DNA of 15,138 nucleotides from contig JBBRLG010000108.1 of the NCBI GenBank assembly GCA_038231495.1, forward strand, positions 1 through 15,138, given 5' to 3'. Source of the DNA: JBBRLG01 sp038231495. Lineage in GTDB: Bacteria; Planctomycetota; Planctomycetia; Gemmatales; Gemmataceae. Below, in pieces: positions 1 through 7,629 of the stretch; the first letter of the stretch is position 1, and the number at the start of each line of letters is the position of its first letter. A model generated the notes under the pieces. It was not told where the DNA came from. It ran no database searches and was given only the letters and a program-made list of their open reading frames with translations. The translations under genes were made by a program, and so were the position numbers.

Positions 1-343
1 GCACGACCGCCAGCGCGACGGCGAGCGGCCCCTGGAGGCAGCACAGGCGCACCACGTCGGTCAGTCGGCCGCCGAGTCGGACCATCAGCCAGGTGGTGAT
101 CCGTCCCAGCGGCATGCTGTGTTCGTTCGCCGGCACCCACAGATTCGCGACCGCCTCGTGCCACGTCCACGACTGGGCCAGGATCTGGAAGTCGTCCATG
201 ATTAGCACCGGCCGGAACAGCGTCGGCAGGCGCATCAGTACGACGGTGAGGCAGACGACCGCTCCCCAGACGAGGGCGCGGCGACGGCTCTCCGGATCAA
301 GGGTGGGGGACGAAGGGGGCGGGAGGGATGCGGTCACGGACAC
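1..343 (-). CDS. Polytopic membrane protein, N-terminal part (runs off window edge)
   Basis: The minus strand is open from a GTG at 341-343 to the window edge (114 codons), and an in-frame TGA lies further upstream. The product starts with a proline/serine-rich stretch, then a hydrophobic segment (about residues 24-40, ALVWGAVVCLTVVLM), then a soluble loop holding MDDFQILAQSW and NEHSMPLGRITTW, then a second hydrophobic stretch at the edge. An acidic pair just after the first membrane helix is the layout of GT39/GT-C-like glycosyltransferases and related planctomycete membrane proteins, but too little is present to name the family. A purine-rich AGGGGAG lies about 11 bases before the GTG. The gene is 91 bases downstream of the acyltransferase gene on the same strand and may be co-transcribed. 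The start codon is uncertain; reality as a gene rests on coherent membrane topology and frame. Confidence 0.6.
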   Translation of the reverse strand, partial: MSVTASLPPPSSPTLDPESRRRALVWGAVVCLTVVLMRLPTLFRPVLIMDDFQILAQSWTWHEAVANLWVPANEHSMPLGRITTWLMVRLGGRLTDVVRLCCLQGPLAVALAVV

Positions 344-434
344 GTTGTACGCGGCTCCCCTGAGAGTCGGACCGGCCGAAAGGTCTGCAACGGATCATGG
401 TACGGATCGGCCGCGCCCTCTGGAAGAGCCGCCC

Positions 435-1370
435 TCACGCCGCCTTCTTCGTCTTCCGCGCCTGCGGCTGGTGCTTCCAGCGGCGATGCAGCCAGAAGTA
501 TTGCTCCGGATGACGGCGGATGAGTCGTTCCAGGGCGTCGGTGTAGCGCTGGGTAATGGCCCGAGTGGCGTCGGCCCGGCCGGCGTAGTCCTCGGGCAGG
601 ATGACGTCTTCGAGGTACAGCCGGTATTGCATCGGCTCGCCCACGCGCGCCGCCCCCAGAACGAGGATCGGGGCTTCGTAGGCCAGCGACAGCAGCGCGA
701 TCGACTTGAAGGTCGATGCCGGCCGGCCGAAGAAGTTCACGAACAACCCGCGCGCGCCCGCGTCTTGGTCGCCGACCATGCCCAGGAAGCCGCCACTGGC
801 CAGAATGTCGAGGATGCTGGCGTAGTCTACGTTCTTGTCCAGCAGCGTCAGGCCCGTATTACGGCGGAAATCGGTCAGGAAACGATCTAGATACGGGTTA
901 TCCAGCCGCCGGGCCACGACGGCGCCGCGGAAGCCACACATGCCAGTGGCGTAGCTGAGCATCTCCCAGTTGCCGAAGTGTCCCGAGAGGACCATCAGCG
1001 GCCGACCGCTCCGCACCCAGCCGAGAATCTGAGCGAGGTCGGCGGGGTCGGCGTAGTGGACGAACCCGTCTATGGTGTTGCGGTTTAGCACGCGCGGCAT
1101 CCGAATCATCTCCACCACCAGCATCGCGAAGTGCCGGTAGGCGGCCCGCACCAGGGCGTGGCGGGCCGGTTCGTCGAGGCCGGCGAAGGCGTGGCGGAGG
1201 TTGTCCAGCGCGACCAGACGGTGCCGCCGGTCGAGGCGGTAGGCCACCCAGGCCAGCCCGTCGGCCAGGGCCAGCGCCCAGCACCAGGATAGAGCCTGGA
1301 CGATGCAGACCACGGTTCGCACCATCAGGTACACCGCGAAGTCGGTCACGCGGCTGCGTCTCTTTGCCAT
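435..1370 (-). CDS. LpxL/HtrB-like lysophospholipid (lipid A) acyltransferase
   Basis: The 311-residue product matches the lysophospholipid/lipid A late acyltransferase family, which moves an acyl chain from acyl-ACP to a lipid at the inner membrane. Seen in the sequence: a hydrophobic N-terminal anchor (about residues 11-40), the catalytic HX4E motif HFGNWE (His131, Glu136), the DQDAGARGLFVNFFG block (about 201-215) that in this family precedes PAS/T, and the C-terminal QYFWLHRRWKH segment. Length is normal for the family. The ATG at 1368-1370 is preferred over an in-frame start at 1409 because GGAGG sits 6 bases before it. The membrane-protein gene at 1-343 follows on the same strand; the E2-like/P450 pair is divergent. 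The acceptor (lipid A, ornithine lipid or another lipid) cannot be told from sequence. Confidence 0.9.
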   Translation of the reverse strand: MAKRRSRVTDFAVYLMVRTVVCIVQALSWCWALALADGLAWVAYRLDRRHRLVALDNLRHAFAGLDEPARHALVRAAYRHFAMLVVEMIRMPRVLNRNTIDGFVHYADPADLAQILGWVRSGRPLMVLSGHFGNWEMLSYATGMCGFRGAVVARRLDNPYLDRFLTDFRRNTGLTLLDKNVDYASILDILASGGFLGMVGDQDAGARGLFVNFFGRPASTFKSIALLSLAYEAPILVLGAARVGEPMQYRLYLEDVILPEDYAGRADATRAITQRYTDALERLIRRHPEQYFWLHRRWKHQPQARKTKKAA

Positions 1371-1696
1371 CGACGGCCTCCGCTTATGATCGCTCACGTT
1401 CAGCAGCACATCAAGGTCAGATCATTCTCGCGCGACACCGTGCAATAACCCATCCTACGTCCGGGCCACAAGGCGACCTTTCCGGCGGCGCGAGCCTATC
1501 TTGACATCCTTCCGAACCGTCTGGTATAGACCGCTCTGTGTCCCTGTCGTATTCCCGTACGCCGCACGAGCCGCGTGTCCTCACGTGAATCCCAGGGACG
1601 GGGTTTCAATCCTTGTTACGACCCCGGCGGGCGTAGGAGTCCGGCAGGGGTTTCGCAACGGCCGGTTAGCCGTCAGATGATCCGGAGGGTTCCTCG
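1371..1696. other. Divergent intergenic region (326 bp) with leader of the E2-like gene
   Basis: No credible coding region is seen here. The stretch separates the minus-strand acyltransferase from the plus-strand E2-like gene. It contains the promoter candidate at 1501-1530 and would give the plus-strand operon a leader of about 160 bases. Inside the leader is a 6-bp stem, CGGGGT (1599-1604) with ACCCCG (1621-1626), around a 16-base loop. The loop carries GTTTCAATCC, which resembles one end of some CRISPR repeats but occurs once. No clear minus-strand promoter was recognised. Confidence 0.5.
1501..1530 (+). promoter_or_regulatory. Sigma70-like promoter for the E2-like/P450 genes
   Basis: A perfect -35 hexamer TTGACA (1501-1506) is followed after 18 bases by TATAGA (1525-1530; 4 of 6 matches to the -10 consensus). 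It points toward the gene at 1697 and predicts a transcript start near 1537. Confidence 0.55.
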
Positions 1697-2464
1697 ATGC
1701 CTCTTCCCGTCGGCCGATGGCTTCCGCTCTCTCGGCCCCGACGCTTGATCGCCGACTTGATGCATGTCGCACAACAAGTGCCCACCGTAACGGCCGAACG
1801 ACGCATGAGCCTCGCACCCTTGGCCGCCGCTCGCCGGGCGTGCCCCAGTCGGCCGAGCTGGTGCGTCCTGTTCGTCCGGGCCTTCGCCCTCGTCGCCGCC
1901 CGGCGTCCCGAGCTGCGCCGCAGTTACATGGCGTTTCCCTGGCCGCACCTGTACGAACATCCCGAAAGCGTGGCCGCCGTCACCGTCGAACGCACCTGGG
2001 ACGGCGAGGAAGCCCCGATCATCACCCACTTTTTCTCTCCGGAAACACGTCCTGTCGCCGACCTCGACGCTTGCCTGCGTCACTTCCAGGAGTGCCCTCT
2101 CCAGGAGATCGCCGCCGTCCGCCGATTTGAACGCCTGATCCGGCTGCCCTGGCCGCTGCGGCGACTGATCTGGTGGTCGGCCCTGAACCTGCACGGCCCC
2201 GCTCGGGCGCGCTACGTCGGCACCTTCGGGATGACCAGCCCGGCAAGCCACGGTGCCGGCATGTTGCACCTGTTGAGTTGCGCAACCTGCACCGTCCACT
2301 ACGGACTGTTCGACGCCGGCGGCAGTCTCGACGTGCGCTTGACCTTCGACCACCGCGTTCTCGACGGTGCGCCGGCGGCGCGTGCTCTGGCAGACCTGGA
2401 AAGCGTGCTCTCGAACGAAATCCTGGCGGAAGTACGCGGGTTGGGAACGGCCGCGGCCGCCTGA
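1697..2464 (+). CDS. Stand-alone 2-oxoacid dehydrogenase E2-type acyltransferase domain
   Basis: The 255-residue protein carries the signature of the E2/chloramphenicol-acetyltransferase fold: FDHRVLDG at 217-224, in which His219 is the expected catalytic base and Asp223 the structural aspartate. Before it are GTFGMTSPASHGAG (175-188) and a strand-rich segment, as in E2 catalytic cores. There is no lipoyl-attachment domain or peripheral subunit-binding domain, so it is not a full E2 of a dehydrogenase complex. No E1 or E3 gene is nearby. It more likely acylates a small molecule or a carrier-bound substrate; that is inference. GGAGGG lies 7 bases before the ATG. The P450 gene follows after 47 bases on the same strand, so the two probably act on one pathway. 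The acyl donor and acceptor are unknown. Confidence 0.75.
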   Translation: MPLPVGRWLPLSRPRRLIADLMHVAQQVPTVTAERRMSLAPLAAARRACPSRPSWCVLFVRAFALVAARRPELRRSYMAFPWPHLYEHPESVAAVTVERTWDGEEAPIITHFFSPETRPVADLDACLRHFQECPLQEIAAVRRFERLIRLPWPLRRLIWWSALNLHGPARARYVGTFGMTSPASHGAGMLHLLSCATCTVHYGLFDAGGSLDVRLTFDHRVLDGAPAARALADLESVLSNEILAEVRGLGTAAAA

Positions 2465-2511
2465 CGGCAAAGGGTCCACGTCTGTCCCCAGAACAGGGAA
2501 AGGATCGGCCG

Positions 2512-3903
2512 ATGAAGCCATCGCTGCGGAGGGAAGACGCCTCTCTCGACCAGTTGCCGATTGGCTCCGCCGATTATCTCCGCGATTTCGCCACCGACTC
2601 GGTCGGCTGCCTGCGGAGACTGCATCAGACCTTTGGTCCCCTCGTCGCCTTCTCGAAGGGATCGCAGCGGACCGTCTTCGCCTTCGGCTCCGAAAGCAAT
2701 CGCCTGCTGTTCCAGAACCCCGACGTGTTCCAGTCACTCGGGTTCTATCCCGGCCCGAAGAACAGCGCCCAGCGCCGCCTCGGCAACGGACTGTTCAACC
2801 TGAACGGCGTCCGCCACAAGCAGCACCGCCGGCTCATCCTGCCGCTCTTTCAGAAGAGCCTGGTGGACTCCTACCGCGGGTTCCTCGGCGAGTTGACCGA
2901 CCAGTTGCTGGCCGGCTGGCAGACCGGCCGGCAGTACGACCTCGTGGCCGAGATGAAGAAGCTGGCGCTGGGCATCACGACTCGGATCCTGTTCGGACTG
3001 GAAGACCTCGACCTGGCCGCGAGCATCGACACCCTGTTCGAGCAATGGCTGGAGCTGAACCACCACGTCGCCTTCCAGGCGCTGCTGCCCGTAGAGCCGT
3101 CCGACGAGAGCTACCACCGGATGCTGGTGAACGCACGGGAAATGGAGTCTCTCATCGGCGAACTGGTAAACCGGCGACGCGACGCCCGGCTGCCCCAGGA
3201 CGTCCTCGCGCTGCTGCTGCGGGCGCGGAACGCCGGTGCCATCGCGGACGTGGACGTGGTGGGCGAGGCGACGCACCTGTTCAACGCCGCCTACCACACG
3301 ACCACCTACGCCATGACGTGGACCCTGTTCCTGCTGGCCCAGCATCCGGAAGTGATGACCCGGGTACACGACGAAATGACTGCCGAGCCAGCGGGGGCGC
3401 CGCTGCTGGACCGCTGCATCAAGGAAAGTTTGCGCGTGCTGCCACCGGTCGTCTACTACTCGCGGATCAACGTCGAGCCGTTCGACTTCGGCCCGCATCG
3501 GCTGCCGAGGGGCACGCTGCTCGTCGGCAGCCATTACGTCACTCACCACCTGCCCGACCTGTACGCGGAGCCGGAACGCTTCCTGCCTGACCGCTGGCTG
3601 ACGAGCGACCCCGGCCCGTTCGGCTACATTCCCTTTGGCGGGGGCGCGCGGATGTGCATTGGTGCCCCGTTCTCTCTGGTTGTGATGCAGACCTGTCTAA
3701 CGCGGATTCTGCGACGCTTCCGTCTCGCGGTGGTGCCCGGCGCCCGCATCGACCGCAAATGTTCGCTGACACTCGGCCCGCGTGCCGGCATTCCGGTGAT
3801 CGTGCATCATCAGGACCGCCAATTCACGGGCGACCCGGTGGTCGGCGACATTCACGAGATGGTGGACCTGCCGACCGTCCGCCGCCGGTCGGCCGCGGCG
3901 TAA
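2512..3903 (+). CDS. Cytochrome P450
   Basis: A 463-residue heme-thiolate monooxygenase. In order: an I-helix segment FNAAYHTTT at 257-265, the K-helix ExxR motif KESLR (Glu305, Arg308), the EPERFLPDRW segment, and the heme loop FGGGARMCIG starting at Phe375 with Cys382 as the heme ligand. There is no N-terminal membrane anchor, as expected for a soluble bacterial P450. The ATG at 2512 is chosen because AAAGGA precedes it by 7 bases; the frame is open 113 codons further upstream but that part overlaps the E2-like gene and has the composition of a shadow frame. The I-helix is odd: the usual A/G-G-x-D/E-T-T reads A-A-Y-H-T-T, so the acidic residue before the threonine is histidine. It needs redox partners, none of which are in the window. 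Substrate unknown; the neighbouring acyltransferase suggests a lipid or secondary-metabolite pathway. Confidence 0.93.
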   Translation: MKPSLRREDASLDQLPIGSADYLRDFATDSVGCLRRLHQTFGPLVAFSKGSQRTVFAFGSESNRLLFQNPDVFQSLGFYPGPKNSAQRRLGNGLFNLNGVRHKQHRRLILPLFQKSLVDSYRGFLGELTDQLLAGWQTGRQYDLVAEMKKLALGITTRILFGLEDLDLAASIDTLFEQWLELNHHVAFQALLPVEPSDESYHRMLVNAREMESLIGELVNRRRDARLPQDVLALLLRARNAGAIADVDVVGEATHLFNAAYHTTTYAMTWTLFLLAQHPEVMTRVHDEMTAEPAGAPLLDRCIKESLRVLPPVVYYSRINVEPFDFGPHRLPRGTLLVGSHYVTHHLPDLYAEPERFLPDRWLTSDPGPFGYIPFGGGARMCIGAPFSLVVMQTCLTRILRRFRLAVVPGARIDRKCSLTLGPRAGIPVIVHHQDRQFTGDPVVGDIHEMVDLPTVRRRSAAA

Positions 3904-3921
3904 GGCGGCTGGTGCCGGTGT

Positions 3922-4051
3922 CCTCCGTTGTCCGTTGTCCGTCGTCCGTCGTCCGTTGTCCGTTGCAAAGAAACGCCTTGGTTTTGCAACTCACAACGGA
4001 CAACGGACAACGGACAACGGACAACGGACAACGGACAACGGACAACGGAGG
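3922..4051. repeat. Inverted arrays of 7-bp repeats (TCCGTTG / CAACGGA)
   Basis: The left arm has six tandem heptamers at 3924-3965 (TCCGTTG; units 3 and 4 are TCCGTCG). The right arm has eight uninterrupted copies of the reverse complement CAACGGA at 3994-4049. Between them an inner stem GTTGCAAA (3962-3969) pairs perfectly with TTTGCAAC (3983-3990) around a 13-base loop. The outer borders also match (CC before the left array, GG after the right). The element lies between the convergent ends of the P450 gene and the DUF1501 gene, where it could act as a bidirectional transcript-end structure, though no T-run follows. The rest of this 268-bp gap (4052-4171) holds only a small dyad, CTGACA/TGTCAG, near 4128-4145. 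Confidence 0.95.
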
Positions 4052-4171
4052 TGCCCTCAAAACGAGCTGCGTCCCCTTTGATTTCCTGTCGTGTGGCTTT
4101 GTTGCCGAACGCCTGAACCGACGTGACCCTGACAACGGCATGTCAGCAAAGAAGCTTTTTGCGGTCCCGCT

Positions 4172-5422
4172 CTACGCAAACAGCGGCAACGTCGGGTACT
4201 CGCCCTTCAAAATCGTCTTCGTATCGCCGAAACCCATCCAACCGTGCAGCAGCGTCGCGTACACCGAACGGAAGTCGGTCGTCATCTTCAAATTGCCGCC
4301 GCCGTCCAGGTCCGTCAGGCTCGGTTGCTTGCCGTACAGGCCGCCCTTGACCGGCTTGCCCAACACGAACATCGGCCCTGCCGTGCCGTGGTCGGTGCCC
4401 TTGCTGGCGTTCTCGCCGACCCGCCGGCCGAACTCCGTGAACAACATCACCGCCACGTCGTCCGCCCGGCCGATCCGCTCCATGTCTTCCATGAAGCCGC
4501 GCAGGGCGTCCGCGAGGTACAGCAACAACAGTTGTTGCAAATCCGGCTGCGCGGCGTGGGTGTCGAAACCGCCCATGCTCAGGTAATAAATCCGCGTCGG
4601 CAACTTGGCGTCGATCATGGCGGCGACCTTCTTCAGGTCGAGGGTCACGTCGTTGTCACTGCCGTAGTCCACCCGCGTGCGGTATTCCGTACACGCCGAC
4701 CGCACCACCGCCGCCCCCGCCGTGGCCGTGCGCGAGATGTTGTTGACGAAATCGAGCGACGGGTTTGCCGTCGGGTACACTTTGCCGTAGGTCTCGAACA
4801 CCTTCTGCTCGGCGTCGGTGCCGGCGCGGCCGAACTTCCGCGGGTCCTTGAAGGTCACGGGGGCGTGCTTGGCGCTGGAGACGGCCAGCGACTGGCGGGC
4901 GGCGATGTTGACGATGTAGTTCTCGACCGGCTTGGGCTGGTAGGCGTCGGCGAAGCGGCCGACCCAACCGTACTTGTCGCTGCCGTGCGGCGTCGCGGTG
5001 TGCCACCACTCCATCGCGGTGAAGTGCGACAGGTTCGGTTCGGGGTAGCCACAGCCGTGGACGACGGCCAACTTGCCGTCCTTGAACAACTTGTGCATAC
5101 CCTCGCAAGACGGGTGCAGGCCGAAGTCGTCGTTGAGCTTCAAGACCGCCTTCTTGCCGATGGCCAGGTTGGGCCGCGCGCTGTAATAGGCGTCGTCGGT
5201 AAAGGGCACGACGGTGTTGAGGCCGTCATTGCCGCCCGCCAATTCCAGCACCACGAGGATGCGTTCGGGGTGCTTGTCGTCGCCCTTGAGCGCTTTTTCC
5301 GTGGCCGCGATGCTGAGTTGCTGGAAGACGGACGGCAGGCCGGCGCCGAGACCCAGCGCGTAAAGGCCCGCACGGAGGAACTCGCGCCGTGAACGGGAAG
5401 ACGGTTCTTTATTGATCCACAT
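4172..5422 (-). CDS. DUF1501 family protein, Tat-exported
   Basis: The 416-residue product is a typical DUF1501 protein, a family of secreted proteins related in fold to alkaline phosphatases/sulfatases and very numerous in planctomycetes; its biochemical role is not established. Seen: a twin-arginine signal SRREFLRAG (residues 11-19) followed by a hydrophobic core, then the family blocks LELAGGNDGLNT (59-70), LSHFTAMEWWHTA (131-143), and toward the C-terminus GGFDTHAAQ and TEFGRRVGENASKGTDHGTAG spread over the metal-site region. The ATG at 5420-5422 is preferred to the in-frame GTG at 5437, since AAAGG precedes it by 7 bases. It is the last gene of the minus-strand set and is paired with the DUF1800 gene 191 bases upstream, the usual arrangement. 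The intervening gap holds a large inverted repeat. Confidence 0.93.
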   Translation of the reverse strand: MWINKEPSSRSRREFLRAGLYALGLGAGLPSVFQQLSIAATEKALKGDDKHPERILVVLELAGGNDGLNTVVPFTDDAYYSARPNLAIGKKAVLKLNDDFGLHPSCEGMHKLFKDGKLAVVHGCGYPEPNLSHFTAMEWWHTATPHGSDKYGWVGRFADAYQPKPVENYIVNIAARQSLAVSSAKHAPVTFKDPRKFGRAGTDAEQKVFETYGKVYPTANPSLDFVNNISRTATAGAAVVRSACTEYRTRVDYGSDNDVTLDLKKVAAMIDAKLPTRIYYLSMGGFDTHAAQPDLQQLLLLYLADALRGFMEDMERIGRADDVAVMLFTEFGRRVGENASKGTDHGTAGPMFVLGKPVKGGLYGKQPSLTDLDGGGNLKMTTDFRSVYATLLHGWMGFGDTKTILKGEYPTLPLFA

Positions 5423-5447
5423 GGGTATGCCTTTCACAAGGTTGGGG

Positions 5448-5577
5448 GTAACTGTTCACTCCCCCCCTTACGAAGGGGGGTAGGGGGGGTGGACGCCATG
5501 TACCGAGCAATTCCGTTCCTAACTCCCCCTGCCCCCCCTTCGCAAGGGGGGGAGAAGTTTTGCCGGTGAACGGTTAC
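5448..5577. repeat. Large inverted repeat with C-run/G-run hairpins
   Basis: Two arms in the DUF1800-DUF1501 gap are reverse complements of each other. The outer parts GTAACTGTTCAC (5448-5459) and GTGAACGGTTAC (5566-5577) match at 11 of 12 positions. Inside, each arm has its own hairpin: CCCCCCTT-acg-AAGGGGGG at 5462-5480 and CCCCCCCTT-cgc-AAGGGGGGG at 5532-5552. Both continue toward the centre with a second G-run or C-run (5483-5489; 5525-5529). The right arm has about 15 extra bases (5553-5565). The centre (5491-5520) is unrelated sequence. The pattern resembles REP/BIME-like elements; its position inside the transcript suggests a role in RNA stability or attenuation between the two genes. 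Confidence 0.9.
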
Positions 5578-5613
5578 TTTTGGGGGTTTGAGGAATCACG
5601 ACGAAACGCAGGG

Positions 5614-7596
5614 TTAGCCCACTTGATATTCGGGGGCGCTCAGGATCAGGTGGACCGTCCGCCGCAGCGCTTCGGCGAGCTTCGGGTCGGCGTAATCGAG
5701 CGCGTCGGACTTCAATTCCGCCTTCAAGAAGGCGACCAACGCGGCCCGGCGCTCCGGCTGCAAATCGACGCGCAGGAACCGCCGACTGAAGGCGTCCACC
5801 GCCTCCGCGACCGTGGCCGCCTTGGCCTCTTTGGCTAGCGCGACGAAATCGACCGCGGCCGCCGTCCGCGGCACCGGCTTGACGCGGTTGTACGCCTCGA
5901 CGAAGCCGGTGTAGACGCCGACGGCCAGGTTGTACTTCTCGTTGTCCGCCAGCTTGCCCATCTTCGACTTGACCTCTTTTATCGGGCCGGGCGGCATCTC
6001 GCCCACCTTGGAGGGTTCCTTGGAACCCATCGCCTTGAGGGCCGCGGTGTCGAGGTTGGCCAGGAAGCTATCATACTCCGCCACGGTGACCGGCTCCATG
6101 CGGCCGGTCTTGTCGTTCCAGACGCGCGGCTTGATCTTGTACTGCGGGAACATCTGCGGGATGTTGCGATAGCCCTCGCCGACCACCTTGTCGGGATGGC
6201 CGTAGGCCGCGGGGTCCGCGAACAACAGCGTGTGCGCGAAGTTGCCGCGCGTCAACAGCGTCGCCGGGTTGATCCACGACCGGCCGGCCGGCCAGCCCGC
6301 GACGTTCGGCGGGTAGAACAACACTTGCCCCAGCTCGCCCGTCGTGTCGTTGAAGTCCGGCACGCCCGGCAGGGCGCGCAGGCCCAGCTTGCGGTAGGTC
6401 GAAATCACGTAGGGCACCGGCGCCTTGATCTGCGTCGCGTAGGACGCCTCGCTGTAGAAGTCGCGCGACAGGAAGATCGTCTTCAAGAGCGGCTTCAAGT
6501 CGTAATTCGCGTCGAGCAGGATTTTCGCCAGCTTGTCGTTCAGTTCCGGCGACAACTCGGTGCGGACGAAATTGCGGTAGAGCTTGCGCGTCAGGAAGCG
6601 CGGCGTCGCGGGTTGCTTGAGGATGATGTCGATGGCGTCGTAGCCGTTGAATTTGCCTTGCTGCTTGAGGAACGTCTTGTCGCCGTCGTCGTGCAGGTCG
6701 GGGTCGTCGATGAACTTGGCCTCGTCCTTGACGCGGCGGATTTTGGTCGCGGTCCAGCCGGTGAAGGCGCGGGCACCCTCGCGGATGTCGGCCTCGGTGT
6801 AGCCGCGGCCCTCGCCCATCGTAAACAGTTCCATGACCTCGCGGGCGAAGTTCTCGTTGGGATGGCCCTTGACGTTCTGGCGGTTGTCCAGCCAGATCAG
6901 CATGGCCGGGTCTTGGGCGACCGCGATCAACAACTTGCGGAAGTTGCCGTTGGCGTGGCCGCGCAGGGTTTGCACCTGGGCGAGCATCAGCTCGTAATTG
7001 ACGACTTTTTCCTGGCTGGTGGCGAAGTGGTCGTGCCAGAAGAGGGTCAGCTTTTCTTGGAGCGGCCGCGGCGTGAGCAGCATGCGCTCGCCCCACCACT
7101 GGCCGGCGCGGCGCATCTCGCCGTGCTCGCTGATGAGCAGGGTGTACGATTCGTTGACGGTCGGCTGGTACTCGAGGGCGCCTTCCTGGGTCGCCTTGAC
7201 ACCGAACGCCTTGCCCGTGATGAGGGCTTCGAGGACCACGTCTTGCAGCGGCACCAGCTTGTGGCCGTGCGGGTAGATGCCGGACGGCTCGAATTTGGGC
7301 AATTTGCTATCGTCAATGGTCTCGTAATCGACGAGGTAATCGACGGCCTGGGCGGGCGTCAGGGCGGCGAGTTTTGCGACCTCGTCGGGCGTGCCGCCGA
7401 AGCCGGCGCGCTCGAGCAGGTGGGCGGCGCGGCGCTCGTTCCAGTCCTTCGCGGCGATGGGCGACAGGTCGTCGGCCCACGCCGCCGGGCCGGCCGCCAC
7501 GGGGGCGGGTTTGGTTTCCTTGGCGTCACCGGCCGTCACCAGGGCGGCGCTCGCGCAGATACTCAGGGTCAGGAAAAGGCGGGCTAGGATTTTCAT
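5614..7596 (-). CDS. DUF1800 family protein, secreted
   Basis: The 660-residue product is a DUF1800 protein, a family that accompanies DUF1501 genes in planctomycetes and other bacteria; the molecular function is unknown. It begins with a Sec-type signal peptide (residues 1 to about 23, a hydrophobic stretch ending in VTAGDA). Family blocks seen are AAHLLERAGFGGTP (57-70), the central NFAREVMELFTMGEGRGYTE and ARAFTGW segments, PRFLTRKLYRNFVR, and the C-terminal HLILSAPEYQ. The ATG at 7594-7596 has GAGGA 7 bases upstream. The gene starts 33 bases after the stop of the amidohydrolase gene, which strongly suggests one transcript. Length is in the range of the family. A lysine/alanine-rich insert near residues 500-600 separates the conserved blocks. 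Confidence 0.93.
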   Translation of the reverse strand: MKILARLFLTLSICASAALVTAGDAKETKPAPVAAGPAAWADDLSPIAAKDWNERRAAHLLERAGFGGTPDEVAKLAALTPAQAVDYLVDYETIDDSKLPKFEPSGIYPHGHKLVPLQDVVLEALITGKAFGVKATQEGALEYQPTVNESYTLLISEHGEMRRAGQWWGERMLLTPRPLQEKLTLFWHDHFATSQEKVVNYELMLAQVQTLRGHANGNFRKLLIAVAQDPAMLIWLDNRQNVKGHPNENFAREVMELFTMGEGRGYTEADIREGARAFTGWTATKIRRVKDEAKFIDDPDLHDDGDKTFLKQQGKFNGYDAIDIILKQPATPRFLTRKLYRNFVRTELSPELNDKLAKILLDANYDLKPLLKTIFLSRDFYSEASYATQIKAPVPYVISTYRKLGLRALPGVPDFNDTTGELGQVLFYPPNVAGWPAGRSWINPATLLTRGNFAHTLLFADPAAYGHPDKVVGEGYRNIPQMFPQYKIKPRVWNDKTGRMEPVTVAEYDSFLANLDTAALKAMGSKEPSKVGEMPPGPIKEVKSKMGKLADNEKYNLAVGVYTGFVEAYNRVKPVPRTAAAVDFVALAKEAKAATVAEAVDAFSRRFLRVDLQPERRAALVAFLKAELKSDALDYADPKLAEALRRTVHLILSAPEYQVG

Positions 7597-7629
7597 CGGG
7601 TCGTCCTCGGTTTAGATCTTCGTTACCTT

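Noticed and set aside
1599..1626. GTTTCAATCC in a small stem, resembling a CRISPR repeat end
   Set aside because: It occurs once; there is no second copy at spacer distance and no cas gene in the window.
2173..2511. N-terminal extension of the P450 frame upstream of 2512
   Set aside because: It overlaps the E2-like gene in another frame, has arginine-rich shadow composition, and a ribosome site supports the ATG at 2512.
2367..3590. 407-codon plus-strand open frame inside the P450 gene
   Set aside because: Proline/arginine-rich out-of-frame shadow; all P450 motifs are in the other frame.
3924..4049. Heptamer arrays as a CRISPR array
   Set aside because: Units are 7 bp and directly adjacent, with no spacers.
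6196..7587. 463-codon plus-strand open frame antisense to the DUF1800 gene
   Set aside because: Shadow of a well-recognised gene; no motif or ribosome site. The same applies to plus-strand frames at 4244-5392 and 7951-9213.
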